Shown here: positions 47,872 through 55,168 of the stretch, piece by piece
How positions within the stretch are numbered: position 1 is the first letter of the stretch
How the letters are laid out: each line of letters opens with the position of its first letter
From: Lachnospiraceae bacterium
Lineage (GTDB): Bacteria; Bacillota; Clostridia; Lachnospirales; Lachnospiraceae
Assembly (NCBI GenBank): GCA_017527205.1
Contig: JAFXQK010000027.1
Location: 1 to 64,000, forward strand
Direction: 5' to 3'
Length of the DNA: 64,000 nt
Notes under the pieces: generated by a model
What the model saw: the letters and a program-made list of their open reading frames with translations, nothing else
What the model was told of the DNA's origin: nothing
The model's database searches: none
Position numbers and translations under genes: made by a program

Positions 47872-49539
47872 CTATGTTTCCTCCTTTGTAACCACCATCA
47901 GTACCGGCGGCGCGGGCTTGTCATACCCCTTCAAAAACAACCCTCTGTCTTTGAACTCATAAATCAGGGCGCTGGGAAAGAAGCAGCAGGTGTTCAGGTA
48001 CCGCAGGAACCCAGGCACGTCCTTTTGCAGGTGCTTTGGCACGGCAACAGGATTTTTGATCATTTTCAGGTATTCATCGTGAAATGTCTTCGACAGCTTT
48101 TCCGCATATTCCTCCATCAGATCATAAAAGGCTTTCCGATTGGCGTTGCTTAGCACGGGCACATTCAGTTTTAGCTTGCCGTCAGGAAGTCTTTCCAGGA
48201 AATCTAAGTGGATATAGGTATCCATGTTCTCCAAAAGCTTCCCCGGGATTCCGGAAAGGATGTTTTCATTGCCTGTATGAATCGCGTAGAGGAACTTGAT
48301 CATTCCTTCCCTGGCATTATCAAAATTCTCCTCGTAGTGATACGCAGTATGGGAGCGCCCCAAAGCATCCGTGTCATAATCAAATAATCCGACACGGCTG
48401 GCACCGGGCAAACGATCAATGCTTCCGCCTGCTTCGCCGCTGATTTCATATCCTCTGTAGGGACTCTTGTCATACTCATAATCAGCTGCATGGCGGGTTC
48501 CCATGGCAAGCCATCGGGTGCCGTCCTTTCTGCAAGGATACTCGGAATAGGGACAAAAGCCTGCAACCTCATCCCGGACCTTGATCACGGAATGATAGGT
48601 GGAATGAAGCACGAAATAGCCTTCCAGCTTTGCGGCCTGGGAAGGATTCTGACTTTGATAATAATCAGTGCCGCGAAGCGTCCTAAGTCCTTCCTCCAAA
48701 TAGAGCCAAATATCCCGACACAAGGTATTTGCAAGACTTTTTTGTACGTCGAACATATTTACCATATCCGCTTCCGTGTAAATGATGAAGTCCGTAAACA
48801 CCTTGTCACCGACGCGTTTCATCAATTCGCCGTTCACAAGACGATCCACGATGGGCTCAATGTAAGTAGTCGAAATCCCGATGGCATCCGCCAGCTCCGG
48901 AATCGTGACGGGCTTGTCATATGCCAGGATCAAAAGGTTCATGGTGATCTTGTCATCTCTTACCAAGGAATACGGCTCTCCGTTTATTCCGCCGCCTCCG
49001 CAGTTGGAGATCCAAAGGGTTTCCGGTTCATAGCTTTGCTTTTCATATTTTTCCATGGTTAACTCCTTTCTTAGTTTTTCCCTGCCCAGGCGAAGGCGGC
49101 TTTTTACCGTGTTTTCAGGCAAAGCCAGAGCTTTCGCGATTGTCTCAACCGACTGTCCGTGAAAGTAATGTCTCACCAACACTTCGCGATAGGTGCAAGT
49201 TTGCCTCGCAACCAGGCGACGAAGATTTTCCGCCTCGCCAAGTTCCGTGTCATCTGGCGTCTCTGGCGAGTAGCTTTCTTCATACGGTATGTCATAATCC
49301 ATTCCATAATAAGTCAGCGGTTTCCGGTATTTTTCACGCAACAGATCATAATACTTTCTGTTTAGCACCGTGGAAAGCCAACTTTTTGCATTTTCGATCA
49401 CGGTTCCTTTTTTAAGGGCAAGAAGTCCTTCCAGCAGCGTGCTTTGAACGAGATCTTGCGCCTCCTCTAAGGAATCGCATTTGCCAATCGCCACGCGAAG
49501 CAGGTAATCTGCGTGCTTAGATAATTCTTCCGTATTCAT
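47872..49539 (-). CDS. ECF sigma factor with a long C-terminal extension, second copy
   Basis: A 555-residue protein with sigma region 2 (A-I-G-K-C-D-S-L-E-E-A-Q-D-L-V-Q-S-T-L-L) and region 4 (Y-F-H-G-Q-S-V-E-T-I-A-K-A-L-A-L-P-E-N-T-V-K-S-R-L) in the first 165 residues. A winged-helix-like segment follows (K-P-V-T-I-P-E-L-A-D-A-I-G-I-S-T-T-Y-I, about 220-270), then a large unknown domain. It is paralogous in layout to the convergent gene at 46220-47764, though clearly diverged. The start at 49539 has GGGGGAC upstream on the minus strand; a longer frame to 49611 lacks a ribosome site. Confidence 0.75.
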   Translation of the reverse strand: MNTEELSKHADYLLRVAIGKCDSLEEAQDLVQSTLLEGLLALKKGTVIENAKSWLSTVLNRKYYDLLREKYRKPLTYYGMDYDIPYEESYSPETPDDTELGEAENLRRLVARQTCTYREVLVRHYFHGQSVETIAKALALPENTVKSRLRLGREKLRKELTMEKYEKQSYEPETLWISNCGGGGINGEPYSLVRDDKITMNLLILAYDKPVTIPELADAIGISTTYIEPIVDRLVNGELMKRVGDKVFTDFIIYTEADMVNMFDVQKSLANTLCRDIWLYLEEGLRTLRGTDYYQSQNPSQAAKLEGYFVLHSTYHSVIKVRDEVAGFCPYSEYPCRKDGTRWLAMGTRHAADYEYDKSPYRGYEISGEAGGSIDRLPGASRVGLFDYDTDALGRSHTAYHYEENFDNAREGMIKFLYAIHTGNENILSGIPGKLLENMDTYIHLDFLERLPDGKLKLNVPVLSNANRKAFYDLMEEYAEKLSKTFHDEYLKMIKNPVAVPKHLQKDVPGFLRYLNTCCFFPSALIYEFKDRGLFLKGYDKPAPPVLMVVTKEET

Positions 49540-49666
49540 ATGAGGTCCCCCATGCCAGGCATTCTGATCATGAACGCCTGGTCTTTTTGAAGCTTCACCT
49601 GTTAGTCGCAAAACTAAGGATTAGGTTCACCGATTTTAAAAAATTTGTCAGCAATCTTATGTTTAG

Positions 49667-49694
49667 ATGATATCATAAATTACACGTTTATCAA
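49667..49694 (-). promoter_or_regulatory. Promoter of the minus-strand long sigma gene
   Basis: Minus-strand TTGATA, 16-bp spacer, TATCAT, about 130 nt before the start. The leader contains a CCAGGC/GCCTGG hairpin (49555-49581). Confidence 0.6.
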
Positions 49695-49787
49695 ACGGTA
49701 ACAATTATCGTTGTAACAGTTTGACACATAGAAGTTAAGAGGTTGAAAGAGCGTTACTTATCTAGATGAGATTCCAAAGATCCCAGA

Positions 49788-49886
49788 TACCTCGCCCAGG
49801 GCTTGAATGCCCGTACAGGAGGTAAAACAAGAAAATCGGCGTCGCAGAATACCTTGCCTAGGGTCCAAGCGCCCGCATGGGAGGTA
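49788..49886. repeat. Two TACCTC/GAGGTA hairpin elements 62 bp apart
   Basis: TACCTC...GGAGGTA at 49788-49824 and TACCTT...GGGAGGTA at 49850-49886. Both are 37 nt and start 62 bp apart, the same size and spacing as the nuclease-linked hairpins, but with a different stem. A third copy is at 31403-31439. No nuclease gene of that family is adjacent in this window. Confidence 0.75.
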
Positions 49887-49992
49887 AAGCAATAATGTCA
49901 TGTCGGAAATTGCCTCTGCCAAGATAGCCATGCCTATTTACAAGATAAAAGAAAAGAGGGAAAATGAATATAACTTGATCATAACCGTATCA

Positions 49993-50162
49993 GGAAAAAC
50001 GACAAGGAAAACGACAAGAGCATTGACGAGAAAAACGACAAGAAAAACAATAAGATATTTTAAAACCTACGACGTCAAAAAAGGTACATAATAGTTGAAG
50101 GTACATAATAGTTGAAGATACGTAATAGATGAAGGTACGTAATGAAGGTACATGACGGCTGA
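49993..50162 (+). repeat. Short tandem repeats upstream of the second ECF sigma gene
   Basis: First, AAAACGACAAG-like units recur between 49993 and 50053. Then 17-bp units of the form GGTACATAATAGTTGAA start at 50082, 50099, 50116, a 13-bp version at 50133, and 50146. They end about 35 nt before the sigma gene. A 63-codon frame through the first block (49900-50091) has no ribosome site and a repetitive K/T/R composition, so I do not call it a gene. Confidence 0.75.
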
Positions 50163-50196
50163 AGGCACCAATGGAAAGAGTAAGGAGGTGAGGCAG

Positions 50197-50751
50197 ATGG
50201 AGGAAACACAGATCATAGATCTGTATTTTGTCCGGGACGAGCAGGCGATCAAGGAAACGCAGGCGCAGTATGGCAGGCAGATGTATGCGACGGCGTATCA
50301 CATTTTGAACAATCATGAGGATTCCGAGGAATGCGTGAATGATGCTTATGCGGGTCTGTGGAATGCAATTCCGCCGACCAGACCGGGGAGCCTTTTGGCG
50401 TTTGCCTGTAAGATCACCAGAAACCTCTCGCTAAAGAGGTTTCAGTATTTGACGCGGAAAAAACGCCTTGCAGCCGTGACAACATCCTTTGATGAGTTGG
50501 AGGCCGTGCTGCCGGATGAGCGCTTTGTACCGGGCGCTAGTGACGAAGATATCGGAAAGCTGATCAGTCAGTTTTTGAGGAACCAAAAGGAAGAGGTCAG
50601 ATATATATTTATCCGCAAGTACTTTTTCTTTGATCCCATAAAGGAAATCGCAGAGAATTGCTCCATCACGGAGAGTAAGGTAAAGAACCTTCTGTTTCAT
50701 GCCAGAAAGGAGTTAAAGGAATACCTCAGGAAGGAGGGCGTGGCAATATGA
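50197..50751 (+). CDS. ECF RNA polymerase sigma factor, second pair
   Basis: A 184-residue ECF sigma factor. Region 2: T-A-Y-H-I-L-N-N-H-E-D-S-E-E-C-V-N-D-A-Y-A-G-L-W-N-A. Region 4: K-E-I-A-E-N-C-S-I-T-E-S-K-V-K-N-L-L-F. It shares the D-S-E-E-C-x-N-D-A core with the factor at 40911-41471 and is probably its paralogue. AAGGAGGTGAGGCAG precedes the ATG at 50197; an in-frame ATG at 50152 falls in the tandem repeats. It overlaps the next gene by 4 bp. Confidence 0.88.
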   Translation: MEETQIIDLYFVRDEQAIKETQAQYGRQMYATAYHILNNHEDSEECVNDAYAGLWNAIPPTRPGSLLAFACKITRNLSLKRFQYLTRKKRLAAVTTSFDELEAVLPDERFVPGASDEDIGKLISQFLRNQKEEVRYIFIRKYFFFDPIKEIAENCSITESKVKNLLFHARKELKEYLRKEGVAI

Positions 50752-52013
50752 GAATGGTAGATGCAATTGGAAACATAGAAGAAGACTTGATCCTAGAGGC
50801 CATGATACCGCCCAAAGCCATGGTACCCCAAAAGGCCATGGTATCTCCAAAGGGCGAAAAGCACGGCGCCGGTCCAAGTGGCGACTTAAGTAAAAATGCC
50901 GTTCCCTGGGCACCCTGGCTCAAGTGGGGAGGCGCCGCAGCATGCCTGATCATGCTGGTCATCGCGAGTGTGATACTCCTTCCATCGACACTTGGAAAGA
51001 ATAAGCAAAGCATGGGGGATGGCAGATACAAAAGCTTTACGCTCCAAGGCCAGGAGTATACTTCCATCATATGGCCTTGGGAATATCAGACGATCGGTGA
51101 AAAATACAGGACGATGATCGTGAATGGCATGGAGTACGTAAATACGGGCCACAAGGTCTCAGAGACCATGCTCAAGTCGACATTGGGAACGTTTGACGTA
51201 ACCGGATATGACGAAATCAAGGAGGAGTCACACATCATTTCAGGTGAGGCTTATGAACTTAATGACGTCGTGGCAAACAAAATTTGTGCCGTGAAACTGG
51301 AGGATGGATACTATGTCTTTCGCAATTTCGAGTATCTGCCGGCAGGTACGCTCGGCGAATTGCTGGATCAGGTCAATATGCCCGAGCTCATAAGCTTAAA
51401 TTGGTTTGAGGACAGGGGAACGGATTCTAATGACAAGCGCTTTGTTTTAAGTGATGCTTCCTGTCTGTGGAACGTTTTGACTAAGGAGTGCAGGGAGGCA
51501 AGGTTTATCGAAGATCAAATGTGGATGGTTCAAAAACGAGAGTATCTTGGCTTTTCCATTAGCTCAGAGGCGCTGGGCATCGAGAACGTTGCACTTTACG
51601 TTACGAAAGATGGTTACTTGTGGACCAATGCATTTGGCTGGCAGTCCCTCTATGACATTGGGGAGGATGCCGCCGGGGAAATCATGCAAAACTGCAGGGA
51701 GCATTCCACCGAAATAGAGGCACGGCCTTTTTCGAATGCGGTCATTGGCACCATCACGGAAATCACGGAAGGATACTTCCTCGTTGATGATACCGTCCTT
51801 TGCAAGGATCCGAATGACGGCATCACGTACAAGGTTTTGCTAAATGATCTGCGCATTTCCCGCTATGTGCAAATGAATCTCATCAAGGCAGGAGATATGG
51901 TGGAGGTATTGTATCGCGGTCAGATGGATGAAGAAAACGATCATGCGATACGCGAAGCAACTTACGCCTCGAAGGTAACGATCATAGACGGTGAGGCATA
52001 TATATTTGAATAG
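50748..52013 (+). CDS. Membrane protein, probable anti-sigma factor, second pair
   Basis: A 421-residue protein with a cytoplasmic N-terminus that includes a short repeat (IPPKAMVPQKAMVSPKGEK, about 20-38), one transmembrane helix at about 60-79 and a large outer domain. The C-terminal 90 residues (I-G-T-I-T-E-I-T-E-G-Y-F-L-V-D-D-T-V-L-C) look like a small beta-barrel. The ATGA overlap with the sigma gene supports an anti-sigma role; the signal is unknown. Domain content differs from the other pair except for the topology. Confidence 0.65.
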   Translation: MRMVDAIGNIEEDLILEAMIPPKAMVPQKAMVSPKGEKHGAGPSGDLSKNAVPWAPWLKWGGAAACLIMLVIASVILLPSTLGKNKQSMGDGRYKSFTLQGQEYTSIIWPWEYQTIGEKYRTMIVNGMEYVNTGHKVSETMLKSTLGTFDVTGYDEIKEESHIISGEAYELNDVVANKICAVKLEDGYYVFRNFEYLPAGTLGELLDQVNMPELISLNWFEDRGTDSNDKRFVLSDASCLWNVLTKECREARFIEDQMWMVQKREYLGFSISSEALGIENVALYVTKDGYLWTNAFGWQSLYDIGEDAAGEIMQNCREHSTEIEARPFSNAVIGTITEITEGYFLVDDTVLCKDPNDGITYKVLLNDLRISRYVQMNLIKAGDMVEVLYRGQMDEENDHAIREATYASKVTIIDGEAYIFE

Positions 52014-52050
52014 CTTACGTGATTCGATAAAAATCAATCAATAAAGGCTA

Positions 52051-52083
52051 GGCTTCCGATAGAAATATCGGGAGCTTTTTTAT
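52051..52083 (+). terminator. Terminator of the second sigma/anti-sigma pair
   Basis: GCTTCCGATA and TATCGGGAGC around GAAA, followed by seven T. It may also stop the convergent XRE gene. Confidence 0.8.
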
Positions 52084-52097
52084 TTCAGTTCTTTGGG

Positions 52098-53147
52098 TTA
52101 TTTCACCATGGCCTGCAGACGATTTATTTCCTGCTCCGCGTTGAGAACGGCGGTTTCATCCCGAAAGCCCCATTCCTCCCGCAAAAGCGTGAGGATGCGC
52201 TTATGAGTTTCGGCAGCTTTGGCATAGTCTCCGCAGATCTCATAGATCGCGGCAATGCCATCCAAGGCATCCGTATAACGAGGCTTGGCATCCGCATTGG
52301 CTTCAAAGGATGCCTCATAGTATTGGATCGCCTTCTCATAATCGCACTTACGCGCATGGTACTGCGCTGCTTCGAAGAGAATGTCTCCGTCCCCGGCATA
52401 ATCAGCAAGTGCTTTCTCCATGATGGCGTTGGCCTTTGGTTCATCAAATTCAGCGAGAGCGATCGCCGCCTCATATATGGGAACCAGCACGGGCTTATGG
52501 GCAGGACACTTTTGCATTGCAACCAGATACTCGCGGGCCTCTGCGGTGCGATGATCAGCGATCAATTCATCCAACAGGTAGTAATAGGGAAGGGGCACGT
52601 GAGGCTCTGTGTCATCTTGCGCGATGACGGACTTATAAAAGTCGATGGTCTTGCGATGATTAGCGATATTCCAGTCCCATATGGTCCCGCCCTCCGCCTT
52701 CTGAAGAAGCCACTGGCAATCCTTTTGCTCCGGCGCATTCATGATGGCGTCACGCGCATAAACAGAGGTTTTATTTGCATAGCTTACCAGGCGATGATGA
52801 TAGAGATGCGCTAGAAGGCTCGTTGCGCGCCCTTTGTTTTCAGGGATGCTGATCTGTTCTTTTAAGTAATTTTCATACTCGTAAAAGACGTCCGGAGCGA
52901 TCTCTTCCTCCGTATCCATGCGGTTTTCGATGCGGCTCATCTTTTGCTCCGCCGTGAGGTCGAAAAGCTCATCTATGGTGACTCCGAAGGTTTCCGCCAG
53001 GGCAGGCAGAAGCGTGATGTCAGGCATGGCCGCATTGTTTTCCCATTTCGAGACCGCCTGGGAGGTGACTCCCATTTTTTCCGCTAATTGCTCCTGCGTG
53101 TAACTATACTGAAAGCGAAGCTGTTTGATTTTCTTACCTAAATTCAC
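52098..53147 (-). CDS. XRE-family regulator with TPR-like C-terminus
   Basis: A 349-residue protein. N-terminal HTH_3 domain: L-G-K-K-I-K-Q-L-R-F-Q-Y-S-Y-T-Q-E-Q-L-A with recognition helix QAVSKWENNAAMPDI. From about residue 90 the protein is helical, and TPR-like pairs are clear near 230-340 (YEKAIQYYEASFEANADAKP, IYEICGDYAKAAETHKRI). Likely a cytoplasmic sensor-regulator. AAGGAGGAAAACAATG ribosome site on the minus strand. Probable promoter TTGATG, 17 bp, TACGAT upstream near 53185-53213. Confidence 0.82.
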   Translation of the reverse strand: MNLGKKIKQLRFQYSYTQEQLAEKMGVTSQAVSKWENNAAMPDITLLPALAETFGVTIDELFDLTAEQKMSRIENRMDTEEEIAPDVFYEYENYLKEQISIPENKGRATSLLAHLYHHRLVSYANKTSVYARDAIMNAPEQKDCQWLLQKAEGGTIWDWNIANHRKTIDFYKSVIAQDDTEPHVPLPYYYLLDELIADHRTAEAREYLVAMQKCPAHKPVLVPIYEAAIALAEFDEPKANAIMEKALADYAGDGDILFEAAQYHARKCDYEKAIQYYEASFEANADAKPRYTDALDGIAAIYEICGDYAKAAETHKRILTLLREEWGFRDETAVLNAEQEINRLQAMVK

Positions 53148-53274
53148 ATTGTTTTCCTCCTTTTCATTCGGCGCCTTACTGGATAATCGTAACAGTAAAA
53201 GATTAAAACATCAATAACGCATTTTTTGGATCGATACAACCTGCGGTTGGAGACGGCAGGAAATCACGTGATCA

Positions 53275-53472
53275 TGAAAGATCGGAATCAGTCGTCAAGC
53301 TACCTCCCCCTCGTTGATGAGGCGCAGGCGGATGCGGAAAAATTTTTTTAGTGAACCTCAGTAGGTCTTCTCAATCTCAGGAGGGGGAAGAAGACCATTC
53401 CTGCCGTTCTGACATTTGTGGAGGAGTGAGATCATGCGGAGAGCCTTAAAACATGGGGCTCTCCGTTTTTTT
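53275..53472 (+). ncRNA. Possible small RNA upstream of the alanine symporter
   Basis: A 200-nt stretch with no ORF, ending in the strong terminator at 53437-53472, which lies before, not after, the symporter promoter. It contains a perfect 8-bp stem GGTCTTCT/AGAAGACC (53364-53371 and 53389-53396) and a palindrome ATCACGTGAT. An orphan terminator implies something transcribed upstream on this strand, but I could not find a convincing promoter. I looked for glycine riboswitch and 6S features and did not find them. Tentative. Confidence 0.25.
53437..53472 (+). terminator. Strong terminator upstream of the symporter gene
   Basis: Perfect 9-bp stem CGGAGAGCC and GGCTCTCCG (53457-53465) followed by seven T. 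Confidence 0.9.
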
Positions 53473-53477
53473 ACGAA

Positions 53478-53506
53478 TTGACGTGAGAAAAACTGTCCGA
53501 TATAAT
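53478..53506 (+). promoter_or_regulatory. Promoter of the alanine symporter gene
   Basis: TTGACG, 17-bp spacer, TATAAT, directly after the terminator; leader of about 110 nt. Confidence 0.85.
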
Positions 53507-53621
53507 GTAAAAGAAATGCGCGCCTATAGAATCATTTCTGCGAATGGAATCGTAGGTGTGTATGAGGTAAGTTCAATTGGAAACAGCTTATAGGTAAGAC
53601 ATTATGAGGGAGGAAGACACG

Positions 53622-55154
53622 ATGAATGAATTCATGAACACGTTAACGAGCGTGAATGATGCGATCAATACCTTTGTCTGGGTGAAGTTTGGACTTGTCA
53701 TGCTAATCGGCACAGGCGTCCTAATGACGGTACTTTTGGGATTTTTTCAGATCACGCATATTCGCCACTGGATGAAGAAAACCATCGGCGGTGTCTTTGA
53801 GAAGGGATCACACAACAAGAAGGAGCAAGGAAGCGTTTCGCAGTTCCAGGCACTGTGTACGGCATTGGCAGCCACCATCGGTACTGGTAACATCGCAGGC
53901 GTTGCTGCAGCCATCGTATTAGGTGGACCCGGTGCCGTGTTCTGGATGTGGGTCGCAGCTTTTTTTGGCATGATGACCAACTTCTCAGAAAACGTACTGG
54001 GCATTTATTATCGCCGCAAGAATAGCGAGGGCGAGTGGAGCGGCGGTGCCATGTATTACCTTCAGGACGGCCTTGGAAAGCTTCCTGGCTGTAAATGGAT
54101 TGGCAAGATTTTGGCGGTACTGTTTTCCATCTTTGCCATTTTGGCATCCTTCGGCATTGGAAACATGGGACAGATCAATAAGATCGTTCTGAACATGGAA
54201 TCAGCCTTCTTTTCCGGCGTAAAGGACGTGAAGATTTTTGGCAACGTATCCTTAGTTTCTTTCTTCATTGGCGTTATTTTGATGATTATCGCAGCCTTCA
54301 TAATCTTGGGCGGCTTGAAGAGAATTGCAGCCGTGGCTGAGAGAGTGGTTCCCTTTATGGCCGTCATTTATATTGTCGGCGCAATCATTGTTTTCGCCGT
54401 TCATATTGACAAGGTGGGTGCCATGTTCGGGGCAATCTTCCGTTTTGCCTTTGGCGTAAAAGCCGTGGAAGGTGCAACGGCAGGCATTGCCATCAAGATG
54501 GTCATTACGCAAGGCTGCAAGAGAGGCGTATTCTCCAACGAGGCAGGTCTTGGTTCCTCCGTTATGGTTCACTCCAACTCTAACGTAAAGGAGCCTGTAA
54601 AGCAGGGCCTTTGGGGTATTTTCGAAGTATTTGCAGATACCTTTGTCGTATGTACCATGACGGCAATCGTAGTGCTTTCCTCGGGCATGATCGACCTGAG
54701 CACTGGTCTGGCAGTCGAGGGAACCAGTGACGCTACGCTGGTGGCACAGGCCTTTGGTAACGTCTTTGGGCGTCCGGGAGAGTGGTTCGTTGCCATCGCC
54801 ATGTTGCTCTTTGCATTTACCACCGTCCTTGGCTGGTCCCATTATGGCAGCAAGGCCGTGGAATATCTCTTTGGTACGAAGGGCATCAAGGTCTACAAGG
54901 TGATCTTCGTATTGATGATTGTATCCGGTGCCATCATGACTTCTTCCTTGGCATGGGACATCTCTGATACCTTTAACGGATTGATGATGGTGCCCAACCT
55001 GATCGGCGTTGTGGTTTTGTCACCCGTTGTCATGAAAATTACGAAGAGCTATGTTGCCCGTAAAATCCATGGCAAGGAGGAGGAGCCTGTTTTGTCCGCA
55101 TTCGAGGACATTCAGAAAGAACATGCTGAGGCAGTAAAGCGCGGGGAGGAATAA
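53622..55154 (+). CDS. Sodium:alanine symporter family (AGCS) protein
   Basis: A 510-residue transporter of the AGCS family, which imports alanine or glycine with sodium. About ten or eleven hydrophobic segments are visible. Family motifs include T-A-L-A-A-T-I-G-T-G-N-I-A-G-V-A-A-A-I near residues 85-105, G-P-G-A-V-F-W-M-W, and later G-V-F-S-N-E-A-G-L-G-S near 305-315. GGGAGGA lies 7 nt before the ATG at 53622; the in-frame ATG at 53604 overlaps that site. Single gene with its own promoter, convergent with the ABC operon 14 nt downstream. Confidence 0.93.
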   Translation: MNEFMNTLTSVNDAINTFVWVKFGLVMLIGTGVLMTVLLGFFQITHIRHWMKKTIGGVFEKGSHNKKEQGSVSQFQALCTALAATIGTGNIAGVAAAIVLGGPGAVFWMWVAAFFGMMTNFSENVLGIYYRRKNSEGEWSGGAMYYLQDGLGKLPGCKWIGKILAVLFSIFAILASFGIGNMGQINKIVLNMESAFFSGVKDVKIFGNVSLVSFFIGVILMIIAAFIILGGLKRIAAVAERVVPFMAVIYIVGAIIVFAVHIDKVGAMFGAIFRFAFGVKAVEGATAGIAIKMVITQGCKRGVFSNEAGLGSSVMVHSNSNVKEPVKQGLWGIFEVFADTFVVCTMTAIVVLSSGMIDLSTGLAVEGTSDATLVAQAFGNVFGRPGEWFVAIAMLLFAFTTVLGWSHYGSKAVEYLFGTKGIKVYKVIFVLMIVSGAIMTSSLAWDISDTFNGLMMVPNLIGVVVLSPVVMKITKSYVARKIHGKEEEPVLSAFEDIQKEHAEAVKRGEE

Positions 55155-55168
55155 TGCGCGAGGACTGC

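Noticed and set aside
49900..50091. 63-codon frame rich in K, T and R
   Set aside because: It is made of short tandem repeats and has no ribosome site.
53275..53472. Glycine riboswitch upstream of the AGCS transporter
   Set aside because: The conserved glycine aptamer core is not visible, and the symporter promoter lies after the terminator, so the leader would not include it.
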